The notes under the pieces: generated by a model
Seen by the model: the letters and a program-made list of their open reading frames with translations, nothing else
What the model was told of the DNA's origin: nothing
Databases searched by the model: none
Shown: piece after piece, positions 50,195-58,414 of the stretch
Position numbering within the stretch: the stretch's first letter is position 1
How the letters are laid out: each line of letters starts with the position of its first letter
Program-made: the position numbers and the translations under genes
From: Dokdonella koreensis DS-123
GTDB taxonomy: Bacteria > Pseudomonadota > Gammaproteobacteria > Xanthomonadales > Rhodanobacteraceae
Assembly: GCF_001632775.1 (NCBI RefSeq)
Contig: NZ_CP015249.1
Location: 1,778,686 to 1,842,685, forward strand
DNA: 64,000 nt
Direction of reading: 5' to 3'

Positions 50195-50884
50195 ATGCCA
50201 CGCCACGTCGCCATCGTCGAAGACGAGCCCCTCATCCGCGCCAACTACGTCGAGGCGGTCGGCCGCATCGGCTACGAGGTGCGCGGCTACGGATCACGGC
50301 CCGAAGCCGAGACGGCCTTCGCCCAGCGCCTGCCGGAGCTGGTCATCATCGACATCGGCCTCGGCGACGAGCCGGAAGGCGGCTTCGAGCTGTGCCGCTC
50401 GCTGCGCGTGCGCTCGCCGACGCTGCCGATCATCTTCCTGACCGCCCGCGATTCGGATTTCGACGTGATCTCCGGCCTGCGGCTGGGCGCGGACGACTAC
50501 CTGGCCAAGGACGTCTCGTTCCACCAGCTCGCCGCGCGCATCAGCGCGCTGTTCCGGCGCATGGATGCGCTGCGCCGGCCGGCCGAGAGCGACAGCATCC
50601 TCGAGCAGGGGGCGTTGCGGATCGAGTCCGAGCGCATGCGCATCAGCTGGAACGGCCAGGACGTGCCGCTGACCGTCACCGAGTTCTGGATGGTGCACAC
50701 GCTCGTGCGCTTCCCCGGGCACGTCAAGAGCCGCGACCAGTTGATGCGCGATGCCCAGGTCGTCGTTGACGACGCCACCATCACGTCCCACATCAAGCGC
50801 ATCCGCAAGAAGTTCGTCGCGATCGATCCCGCATTCGACGCGATCGACACCGTGCACGGCGCCGGCTACCGGTGGCGCAGCTAG
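50195..50884 (+). CDS. pdsR: Response regulator, proteobacterial dedicated sortase system type
   Basis: The 229-residue OmpR-class regulator has a receiver with Asp53 in VIIDIGLGDEP, the acidic pair in IVEDEPL, Thr in FLTARDSD and Lys in YLAKD, then a winged helix (about 135-229) ending HGAGYRW. Sequence style and gene order match the response regulator of the sortase-associated two-component pair in proteobacteria. GGAGGAAA precedes the ATG. The kinase gene starts 70 bp later. No sortase or LPxTG-type target gene is in the window. Confidence 0.8.
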   Translation: MPRHVAIVEDEPLIRANYVEAVGRIGYEVRGYGSRPEAETAFAQRLPELVIIDIGLGDEPEGGFELCRSLRVRSPTLPIIFLTARDSDFDVISGLRLGADDYLAKDVSFHQLAARISALFRRMDALRRPAESDSILEQGALRIESERMRISWNGQDVPLTVTEFWMVHTLVRFPGHVKSRDQLMRDAQVVVDDATITSHIKRIRKKFVAIDPAFDAIDTVHGAGYRWRS

Positions 50885-50954
50885 CGTCCGCGCGCCGCCG
50901 CGCGCCGGCCGCTCGGTATCGGCCGCGGGCCGGCGCATCCTGCAAGGCCCGGCG

Positions 50955-52976
50955 ATGTCCCTGCGCTTCAAGCTGCTGATCGTCGCGCTGTCGACCCTGG
51001 TCCTGCCGTGGGTCGGCTGGCAGTTCGTGCGCCAGACCGAAGGGCTGCTGCGGCAAGGCCAGGAACAGACCCTGCGTGCGTCGGCCGAGGCGGTGGTCAA
51101 GGCGGTCGACGCGCTCGGCGTCGCCGCTCCGGTCGAAGGTCCGGTGTTCCCGGTCTTCCGGGCGAGGCAGCCGATGGTGGTCGACGGCTACGCCGACGAC
51201 TGGGACGGCTTGCTGGCCTATCGGCAGCCGGCCGGCAGCGGCGAGCAGGCGAGGGCCCAGGTGCTGCTGGCCGAGGACGCCGGCTGGCTCCATCTGCTGG
51301 TCGAGGTCCGTGACGGCACGCGCGCGCGCGTGGACGCTCGCGACCGGCGCGTGGCGACCAGCGATCACGTCGTGCTCGAGCTGCAGCGCGGGCCGGAGCA
51401 GGCGCGCTACCGGCTGGCCAGTGCCGCCCCCGGCGAATTCGACGCGCCCGCCGGGCAGCCGGTGCGTGAACTGCCCGACCACATCGCCGGGCAGTGGCAG
51501 GAGGATGGGTCTTCGTACCGCGTCGAGCTGCGGTTGCCGCGCGCGATCCTGCCCGATCGCATCGCCGTGGCCATGCACGATTCGGCGGCACCCGGCCAGC
51601 CGGACGCGCCGTTGCGCCGCCTGGTCCGCTACGACGCCGACGCCGCGCGCGTGCTCGCGCAACTGGCGCCGGACCGGACGCAGGCGCGCCTGGTCACGCC
51701 GGAGGGCTGGCTGACGGCCGAAGGCGGCGGCCTGGTCGCCGAAGCCGCGGACGCGCGCGAGGACGAGGGCTGGTTCGGCGGATTGATCTACCGCGGCCTG
51801 ATCGCGCCGGCACTGACCGGTTCGCGCGCCTTGGACGACGCGGCACCGCGACTGGACGTGCCCGAAGTGCGCGCCGCTGCCGGCGGCCAGCCGAGCCTGA
51901 GCTGGCGGCCCGGCGCGCGCCCGGGCGAGGTGGTGCTGGCCGCGGCGGTGCCGCGCCGGCAGGGCGACCGCGTCACCGGGGTCCTGGTACTGGAGCAGGC
52001 CAGTCGCGCGCTGCCGCTGCTGGCCAATCGCGCCTTGACGGAGCTGATGGTCGCCAGCGCCATCGCCCTGGCCGTGGCCGGCGGCGTCCTGGTGCTGTTC
52101 GGCGCGGTGCTCTCGTTCCGGATCCGGCGCTTGCGCAACGCCGCCGAGCAGGCCGTCGGCAGCGGCGGGCGCCTGGCCGGCCCGTTGCCGCTGGTCGATT
52201 CGCGCGACGAGCTGGGCGACCTGGCGCGCAGCTTCGGCAAGCTGCTGCAGGAGGTGGATGCATACACCGACTACCTGCGTACGCTCGCCTCCAAGCTCTC
52301 GCACGAGCTCAACACGCCGCTGGCGATCGTCAAGTCTTCGCTCGACAACCTCGACCAGCATCCGCTCGGTGACGGCGCGCGTGCCTACCTGGCGCGGGCA
52401 CGCGACGGCGCCGAGCGCCTGGGGACGATCGTGCGTGCGATGAGCGAGTCGCACCGGATCGAGCGTGCGATCGCCTCGGCCGAAGCCGAGGATTTCGACC
52501 TGGACGGCCTGGTCGCCGGGTGCGCGGCCGGCTATCGCGCGCTGGCCGGCACGCGCACGATCCGCCTGCAGGTGCCGGAAGGTGCGTTCCCGTTCCACGG
52601 CGCGCCGGAGCTGATCGCCCAGGCGCTCGACAAGTTGTTCGACAACGCGCGCTCGTTCACGCCGGAGGACGGCTGGATCGGCCTGTACCTGGCGCGCGAG
52701 GGCGAGGACGCCGTGCTGACCGTCGCCAACAGCGGCTCGCGCCTGCCCGAAGCGTTGCAGGAGCGCCTGTTCGACACCCTGGTCAGCGTACGCGAGCGCA
52801 GCAGCCGCGGTGCCGGCGAGACGCCGCACCTGGGGCTGGGCCTGTACGTCGTGCGGCTGGTCGCCGATCTGCACCGCGGCCAGGCCTCGGCGCGCAATCG
52901 CGCGGAGGGCGACGGCGTCGAGTTCGTCCTGCGGCTCAAGGGCATGCCGCGCCGGCGGCTGGCTGCTGGCGACTGA
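50955..52976 (+). CDS. pdsS: Sensor histidine kinase, dedicated sortase system type
   Basis: The 673-residue kinase has an N-terminal TM helix, a large periplasmic sensor (about 35-360) containing VDGYADDWDGL and HVVLELQRG, a carbohydrate-binding-like (CBM9/DOMON-like) fold as in sortase-associated kinases, a second TM helix near 365-390, a HAMP-like region with DSRDELGDLARSFGKLL, HisKA His450 in LSHELNTPLAIV, and an HATPase domain with LFDNARSF, NSGSRLPE and LGLGLYVVRLV. It should phosphorylate the regulator encoded upstream. The likely signal is an envelope glycan or surface protein state. Confidence 0.8.
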   Translation: MSLRFKLLIVALSTLVLPWVGWQFVRQTEGLLRQGQEQTLRASAEAVVKAVDALGVAAPVEGPVFPVFRARQPMVVDGYADDWDGLLAYRQPAGSGEQARAQVLLAEDAGWLHLLVEVRDGTRARVDARDRRVATSDHVVLELQRGPEQARYRLASAAPGEFDAPAGQPVRELPDHIAGQWQEDGSSYRVELRLPRAILPDRIAVAMHDSAAPGQPDAPLRRLVRYDADAARVLAQLAPDRTQARLVTPEGWLTAEGGGLVAEAADAREDEGWFGGLIYRGLIAPALTGSRALDDAAPRLDVPEVRAAAGGQPSLSWRPGARPGEVVLAAAVPRRQGDRVTGVLVLEQASRALPLLANRALTELMVASAIALAVAGGVLVLFGAVLSFRIRRLRNAAEQAVGSGGRLAGPLPLVDSRDELGDLARSFGKLLQEVDAYTDYLRTLASKLSHELNTPLAIVKSSLDNLDQHPLGDGARAYLARARDGAERLGTIVRAMSESHRIERAIASAEAEDFDLDGLVAGCAAGYRALAGTRTIRLQVPEGAFPFHGAPELIAQALDKLFDNARSFTPEDGWIGLYLAREGEDAVLTVANSGSRLPEALQERLFDTLVSVRERSSRGAGETPHLGLGLYVVRLVADLHRGQASARNRAEGDGVEFVLRLKGMPRRRLAAGD

Positions 52977-53063
52977 GAAACATCACCTGACGTCGCACGC
53001 CGCGCCTGCTATGGTCGCGCGCGGTCAGGTTTCTTTTCTTCCATTCGCCCCCGAGGAAAGCGT

Positions 53064-54539
53064 GTGATTTCGCAGGACCAGTTCGATGCGTTGGCGGCCC
53101 AGGGCTACAACCGGATTCCCGTGGTGCGTGAGGTCCTGTCCGACCTGGACACGCCGCTTTCGGTCTATCTGAAGCTGGCGGACGGCCCGTACGCCTACCT
53201 GTTCGAATCCGTGGAGGGGGGCGAGACCTGGGGGCGCCATTCGATCATCGGCCTGCCGTGCCGGCGCGTCTATTCGCTGCGTGGCCACCGGCTCGACGTG
53301 GAGGACCTGGGCGAGGTCGTCGAGACCCGCGAGCTGGCCGACCCGCTGGCCGAGATCGAGGCGCTGCGCGCGCAGTACCGCGTGCCGCAGCTGCCCGGGC
53401 TGCCGGCGTTCAGCGGTGGCCTGGTCGGCTACTTCGGCTTCGAGACGATCGGCTGGATCGAGCCGCGGCTGGCCGGCGACGACAAGCCCGACCAGCTCGG
53501 CACCCCCGACGCGCTGCTGATGCTGAGCGAGGAAGTGGCGGTCTTCGACAATCTCAAGGGGCGGCTGTACCTGATCGTCCACGCCGACCCGGCGCAGCCG
53601 CAGGCCTACGCACGGGCGCGCAGGCGGCTGGACGAGCTGGCGTTCCGATTGCGCCACGCGGGCGCCGCCTATCCGGAAATGCTCGATCCCAAGCCGCTGG
53701 ACGAGGCCGATTTCGTCTCGGGCTTCACGCGGGAAGGCTTCGAGGCGGCGGTGCGGCGCGCCCAGGAGTACATCCGTGCCGGCGACATCTTCCAGGTCGT
53801 CCTGTCGCAGCGGTTGAGCGTGCCGTTCCGGGCGCGCCCGGTCGACGTCTATCGGGCGCTGCGCTCGATGAATCCTTCGCCGTACATGTACTTCATCGAC
53901 CTGGGCGCCACGAAGATCGTCGGGTCCTCGCCGGAGATCCTCGTCCGCCAGCAGCACGGCAAGGTCGTGCTGCGTCCGATCGCCGGCACACGCCCGCGCG
54001 GGGCGACCGTCGAGGAGGACCTGGCACTGGAACAGGAACTTTTGGCCGATCCGAAGGAGCGCGCCGAGCACCTGATGCTGATCGACCTGGGCCGCAACGA
54101 CGTCGGGCGCGTCAGCAAGACCGGGACGGTGCGCCTCACCGACAGCTTCGTCGTCGAGCGCTACTCCCACGTCATGCACATCGTCAGCCAGGTCGAGGGC
54201 GAGCTCGGCGAGAACCTCGGCTACATGGACGTGCTGAAGGCGGCGTTCCCGGCCGGCACCGTCAGTGGCGCGCCGAAGATCCGGGCGCTGGAGGTGATCC
54301 GCGAGCTGGAGCCGGTCAAGCGCAACATCTATGCCGGGGCGATCGGCTACATCGGCTGGTGGGGCGATGCCGACACCGCGATCGCGATCCGCACCGCCGT
54401 GATCCAGGACGGCCGGCTGCACGTGCAGGCCGGTGCCGGCATCGTGTTCGACTCCGATCCCGCGCGCGAGTGGGAGGAAACCATGAACAAGGGGCGCGCG
54501 CTGTTCCGCGCGGTGGCGCAGGCGGCCGGCGGGCTCTAG
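53064..54539 (+). CDS. trpE: Anthranilate synthase component I
   Basis: The 491-residue enzyme converts chorismate to anthranilate with ammonia from TrpG. It has the N-terminal domain (DTPLSVYLKLADGPYAYLFESVEGGE, with the LLES-like tryptophan site) and chorismate-binding core marks FQVVLSQR, PSPYMYFIDLG, GSSPEILV, IAGTRPRG, DLGRNDVGRV and GTVSGAPKIRALE. GTG start follows GAGGAAAG. No trpG follows; the TAG stop is joined to a 271-bp element and then to unrelated secreted-protein genes. The amidotransferase must be encoded elsewhere. Confidence 0.97.
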   Translation: MISQDQFDALAAQGYNRIPVVREVLSDLDTPLSVYLKLADGPYAYLFESVEGGETWGRHSIIGLPCRRVYSLRGHRLDVEDLGEVVETRELADPLAEIEALRAQYRVPQLPGLPAFSGGLVGYFGFETIGWIEPRLAGDDKPDQLGTPDALLMLSEEVAVFDNLKGRLYLIVHADPAQPQAYARARRRLDELAFRLRHAGAAYPEMLDPKPLDEADFVSGFTREGFEAAVRRAQEYIRAGDIFQVVLSQRLSVPFRARPVDVYRALRSMNPSPYMYFIDLGATKIVGSSPEILVRQQHGKVVLRPIAGTRPRGATVEEDLALEQELLADPKERAEHLMLIDLGRNDVGRVSKTGTVRLTDSFVVERYSHVMHIVSQVEGELGENLGYMDVLKAAFPAGTVSGAPKIRALEVIRELEPVKRNIYAGAIGYIGWWGDADTAIAIRTAVIQDGRLHVQAGAGIVFDSDPAREWEETMNKGRALFRAVAQAAGGL

Positions 54540-54806
54540 GGCGAGTCATCAATCCCCCGGCAGGTCGCGTTGGCCCTGGAAAGTCGTCAGGGGGTGTAGT
54601 GTGGCGCCGCGCCTGACTGGCCGTCAGGTCAAGCCGCGCAACGCACGCTGGCGGCTTTCCAGGGCCAACCCGTAGGGCCGCTCTTGCGTGCGCCCGGGAC
54701 TGCGTCATCGCTCGGGCGTGGACCGACGTCCACTTCCTCCCTCTTCCTTGTCCCGGACGCACGCAAGAACGGCGCGGCCTACCGAGGGATTGATGACACG
54801 CCCTAG
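54536..54806 (+). mobile_element. 271-bp MITE-like inverted-repeat element, copy 3
   Basis: Bounded by CTAG at 54536-54539 (containing the trpE stop) and 54803-54806. Terminal repeats span about 34 bp each side. Inside are two further stem structures: TTGGCCCTGGAAAG (54570-54583) with CTTTCCAGGGCCAA (54655-54668), and CTTGCGTGCGCCCGGGA (54683-54699) with its near-perfect complement (54751-54767), the latter capped by GTGGAC-CGAC-GTCCAC (54718-54733). The left end has GCGAGTC in place of GCGTGTC. The whole could fold into a two-armed cloverleaf. Confidence 0.88.
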
Positions 54807-54900
54807 CGCGCAGCGATTGCACCCGATGCGGGGTTGTCGGTGCGGCCGCGGCTTTCGATACTCGGAGGCTTGCTGTCCGCATACGCACAAGGAGCGCTTC

Positions 54901-56352
54901 ATGCCTTTCTTTCTCGATCCGATACCCTGCCTCGGGCGCGCCGCCGTCATCGGCCTCGGGCTCGTGCTGGCCGGCCAGGCCGGCGCCGTCCGCCTCGATC
55001 CGCACGGTGTCGGCCAGGTCCTGCTGTACCCGTACTACACGGTCAACGTGGCGCAGCAGACCTACGTCAGCCTGACCAACACGACCAACCGCGCCAAGGC
55101 CCTGCAGGTCGATTTCCGCGAGGGCCACAACAGCCGCTCGGTGCTGAGCCTGCGCGTGTACCTGGCACCGTACGACACGTGGACCGGCACGGTGTTCGCG
55201 CTCGCCGATGCCGTCGCGGGCGCCGGCGACGGCGCGGCACTCCTCAGCAGCGACGGCAGCTGCACCTCGCCGAGCTTCTCGACGCAGGCCCACGGCACGG
55301 TCAACGGGCAGCCGTACCTGCGCTTCTCCACGACCGCCTATGCCGGCGACCCGGGCCCGCAGGACGCCACGCGCACGCGGGAGGGCCATGTCGAGGTCGT
55401 CGCGCTGGCCGACCTGACCGGCAGCCTTGCCGCCGCGATCACGCAGGGTCCCGGCGGTACGTCGGCCTGCGCCGTCGTGGCCGACCTGGAAGCACCGACC
55501 GCCGAAACGCTCGCACCGGACGGCGGCCTGATCGGCAGCGGCGCCGTCATCAATGTCGGCCAGGGCACGTACTTCCCGTATCGCGCGACGGCGCTCGACG
55601 ACTTCACCTCGCGCGTGCTGGTCGCGCCGCACGTCGCGGCGTTCGATCCGCTCGGCGAGGCCGGCGACGCGGCCGGCGCAACGGCGACGGTCGGCGTCGG
55701 CGCGACCACGGTGCAGGCCGCCTATCCCGCCGATCGCCGGATCGACGCCGTGAGCGCGGCGCTGACGGCCAACGAGATCCACAACGACTACCTGCACGAC
55801 GCGGCGATCGGCGCGAACTCGGACTGGCTGATGACGTTTCCGACCAAGCGCTTCTACACCGCACCGGGCGCTCCGGCGATCGCGCCGTTCGCGGAGCCGT
55901 TCGGTGCGGACGGATCGTGCGTGATGCCGCGGCTGGTCACGTTCACGCGGGAAGGTGTCCTCGTGTCCGGTGGGCCCTTCGGCGCGCCGTCCACGACGCC
56001 GAATCTGTGTTACGCGACCAACGTGCTGCCGTTCGTCGACGGACCGCCGTTCCCCGCGCACACCGACGTGCTCGGCTCGCGCCTGCGGGCGCGTATGAAC
56101 GGCACGCGCGCGGTCTCCGGGCTGGCCCAGCTCGGCTTCGGCAACGGCATCTATTCGTACGCGCTGCGGCCCTCGCTGGGCGCGGAGGCGGGTGTGCCGG
56201 GCCATGTGTTCCATGGCCTGCCGGTGATCGGCTTCTGGGCGTCGAACCTGGTCAACGGCCACGTGGCCGACGGCGTGCTCGCCAACTACAGCGGCGTGGT
56301 GCCGCATGCGGTTCGCGTTGCCTGCACGATCGGCGAGGCGAGCTGCGGCTGA
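54901..56352 (+). CDS. Secreted six-cysteine family protein, paralog A
   Basis: This 483-residue protein has a signal peptide (AAVIGLGLVLAGQAGA) and shares its whole length with the next two genes. Family landmarks are GVGQVLLYPYYTVN, QQTYVSLTNTTNRAKALQVDFREG, YDTWTGTVFAL, GSGAVINVGQGTYF, SDWLMTFPTKRFYT and HGLPVIGFWASNLVNG. Six mature cysteines are conserved in all three paralogs (CTSP, SAC, SCV, LCY, and the last two in VACTIGEASC), probably as disulfides. I know no function for the family. AAGGAGCG precedes the ATG; the frame open upstream runs through the mobile element and is not coding. Confidence 0.82.
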   Translation: MPFFLDPIPCLGRAAVIGLGLVLAGQAGAVRLDPHGVGQVLLYPYYTVNVAQQTYVSLTNTTNRAKALQVDFREGHNSRSVLSLRVYLAPYDTWTGTVFALADAVAGAGDGAALLSSDGSCTSPSFSTQAHGTVNGQPYLRFSTTAYAGDPGPQDATRTREGHVEVVALADLTGSLAAAITQGPGGTSACAVVADLEAPTAETLAPDGGLIGSGAVINVGQGTYFPYRATALDDFTSRVLVAPHVAAFDPLGEAGDAAGATATVGVGATTVQAAYPADRRIDAVSAALTANEIHNDYLHDAAIGANSDWLMTFPTKRFYTAPGAPAIAPFAEPFGADGSCVMPRLVTFTREGVLVSGGPFGAPSTTPNLCYATNVLPFVDGPPFPAHTDVLGSRLRARMNGTRAVSGLAQLGFGNGIYSYALRPSLGAEAGVPGHVFHGLPVIGFWASNLVNGHVADGVLANYSGVVPHAVRVACTIGEASCG

Positions 56353-56365
56353 CGCCGGCGGCACG

Positions 56366-56402
56366 GGCGCGACGCGGCGGTGCTCTGCCGCCGTGTCGCG
56401 CC
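56366..56402 (+). terminator. Hairpin terminator after paralog A
   Basis: GGCGCGACGCGGCGG (56366-56380) and CCGCCGTGTCGCGCC (56388-56402) pair at 14 of 15 positions around a 7-base loop, 13 bp after the stop. No long T-run follows (TTCC), but the stem is very stable. Confidence 0.6.
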
Positions 56403-56599
56403 TTCCGGTGCCGGGACACCGACAGGGCGCCCCGGGCGCCCGTGACGCGGCTCCCGTCCCGGCTGGCGTTCCTGCCGCCTGCCATCGCAGGACGTACCTG
56501 CTTCCACGATCGACAGCGCCTCCGCCGCATTGCATCTGCGCGTACCGGCCCGGATACTTCGGGCCCGGTTGACTCTCAGATACGAGGAGCGAGTTCACG

Positions 56600-58093
56600 A
56601 TGAATCGCGTTGCTGGAAGCAAGGTTTCAGCGGTGATTGGCATGGTCCTGGGGCTGGCGCTCGCCGGTCAGGCCGGGGCCGTCCACGTCAATCCACGCGG
56701 CACCGGCCAAGTGCTGCTCTATCCGTACTACACCGTCAACAAGGACCAGCAGACCTACGTCACGCTGGTGAACACCACCGAAAATGCCAAGGTCGCCCAG
56801 GTCAGCTTCCGCGAGGGTCGCAACAGCCGGACGGTCTTGGACTTCAAGGTCTTCCTGTCGCCGTTCGACGTCTGGGCCGGGACCGTGTTCGCGCTCGAGG
56901 ACGTGGCCGGCGAAGGCGGCGAGGGCGCGGCGGTGCTGACGTCCGACCGCAGCTGCACCAGTCCGAGCTTCTGGACCGGCGGCCACGGGATGATCAACGG
57001 CAGCCCCTATGCACGCTTCACCTCCTCCAGCTTCGCGGACGATGGTGGCCCGCAGGGATCGGCGCGCACGCGCGAGGGCCATATCGAGATCGTCGCGCTG
57101 GCCGACCTGACCGGTTCGCTCGCCGACGCGGTGACGCACCGCAACGGCGTTCCGGTCGATTGCGCGCGGGTGGCCAACCTGAACGCGCCGACCCCGGAAA
57201 TGGTCGCACCCGGCGGCGGCCTGCTCGGCAGCGGCGCGGTGATCAACGTCGGCCAGGGCACGTACTTCTCGTTCCGCGCCGATGCGCTGGACGATTTCAC
57301 CTCGCGCACGCTGATCACCGGACTGGACGTGCTGGTCGATCCGCTGGGCGAGGTCAACGACGCGGGGAGCACAAACGCGACCGCGCGGGTGTTCACCGGT
57401 GACGGGATCGTCGAGGCACGCTACGGCGGCGACACGCCGAACCTGCGCATCGATGCGGTCAGCGCGGTGCTGATGGCCGACACGCTGCACAACGACTACC
57501 TCGTGGAGCCTGCGATCGGCGCCAGCTCCGACTGGGTCATCACGTTCCCGACCAAGCGCTTCTATACCGATCCGTTCGCCGGAGCTGGCGATGGGCCAGC
57601 AGCGCTGCCGCCGTTCGTCGAGCTGTTCGACGAAGGCGCCTCGTGCGTGCAGACGCAGATCACCTACTACGACCGCGAGGAAATGACGGCAGCCACCGGC
57701 GGCTTCCCCGGCATCCCGCCGGCGCCGCTGCGCCCGCAGCTGTGCTATGGCGCGAACGTGCTGACGTTCGGAACCGACACGTCACCGGACGCCTCCGCGG
57801 TGCTGGGATCGCGGCTGGTCGCCGTGGGCTTCGGCCTCGATCCGGCCTTCAAGGCCGGCTGGGCGCGGCTCGGCCTCGATCCGGATGCCGAGCCGCATGC
57901 CTTGCGCCCGTCGCTCGCGCTCGGCGGTGCCGGCTCGTCGGGCAAGGTGTTCCACGGCCTGCCGGCGATCGGCTTCTGGACGGTGAACCTGGTCAACAAC
58001 AACGTGGCCGATGGCGTCATGTCCAACTACAGCGCCGCCGTGCCGCATACCACGCGGGTGACGTGCACCGCCGGCGAGTCGGGCTGCCGGTGA
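56600..58093 (+). CDS. Secreted six-cysteine family protein, paralog B
   Basis: This 497-residue product has a signal peptide (VIGMVLGLALAGQAGA) and the family order: GTGQVLLYPYYTVN, QQTYVTLVNTTENAKVAQVSFREG, FDVWAGTVFALED, REGHIEIVALADLTG, GSGAVINVGQGTYF, ASSDWVITFPTKRFYTDP and HGLPAIGFWTVNLVNNNVADG. The six conserved cysteines are present, the last pair in VTCTAGESGC at the very end. It has its own ribosome site (GAGGAGCGAG) and lies 247 bp after paralog A, behind a hairpin, so the copies may be separately transcribed. Extracellular or surface role unknown. Confidence 0.82.
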   Translation: MNRVAGSKVSAVIGMVLGLALAGQAGAVHVNPRGTGQVLLYPYYTVNKDQQTYVTLVNTTENAKVAQVSFREGRNSRTVLDFKVFLSPFDVWAGTVFALEDVAGEGGEGAAVLTSDRSCTSPSFWTGGHGMINGSPYARFTSSSFADDGGPQGSARTREGHIEIVALADLTGSLADAVTHRNGVPVDCARVANLNAPTPEMVAPGGGLLGSGAVINVGQGTYFSFRADALDDFTSRTLITGLDVLVDPLGEVNDAGSTNATARVFTGDGIVEARYGGDTPNLRIDAVSAVLMADTLHNDYLVEPAIGASSDWVITFPTKRFYTDPFAGAGDGPAALPPFVELFDEGASCVQTQITYYDREEMTAATGGFPGIPPAPLRPQLCYGANVLTFGTDTSPDASAVLGSRLVAVGFGLDPAFKAGWARLGLDPDAEPHALRPSLALGGAGSSGKVFHGLPAIGFWTVNLVNNNVADGVMSNYSAAVPHTTRVTCTAGESGCR

Positions 58094-58116
58094 TCGCAGG
58101 TTCGCCATGAGCGGAC

Positions 58117-58145
58117 GGGCGCCGCCTTCCGGGGAGGCGGCGCCC
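58117..58145 (+). terminator. Hairpin terminator after paralog B
   Basis: GGGCGCCGCC (58117-58126) and GGCGGCGCCC (58136-58145) are a perfect 10-bp stem with a nine-base loop, 23 bp past the stop codon, followed by TTCGGG. No T-run. Confidence 0.65.
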
Positions 58146-58414
58146 TTCGGGAAGGGGGACGTTCCGGCGCCGGTAGCAGCGTGAAGCTGTGTCGCGGTGG
58201 TGGTGCCCGGCATTGGAATCCGGAGTCGGCCGGCCGCTGTATCCCCTGCAAGAAATGGGGCGACTCTTCGACGCCGCGAGCGCCGGTTGCCGAGCTGCTT
58301 CCACGGCGGCGACTTCCCCGGCACGGTGCATGTGGGCCTTGCAGTGTGCCGCGTCTCGCCGCCCGCCCTGCGCATGTATCCGCAAGCGAACCCAACTAGG
58401 AGAGAGGTGCATCC
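58146..58414. other. Non-coding spacer between paralogs B and C
   Basis: After the hairpin, about 270 bp carry no gene with a credible start or codon pattern. The last bases hold the ribosome site AGGAGAGAGG of paralog C. The spacer is less GC-rich than its surroundings. No repeat copy or RNA gene recognised. Confidence 0.5.

Noticed and set aside
54316-54806. Open frames inside the 271-bp element encoding HARAALRVGPGKPPA-like peptides
   Set aside because: The same peptide appears at every copy because the DNA is repeated. There is no transposase motif and no consistent start or ribosome site.
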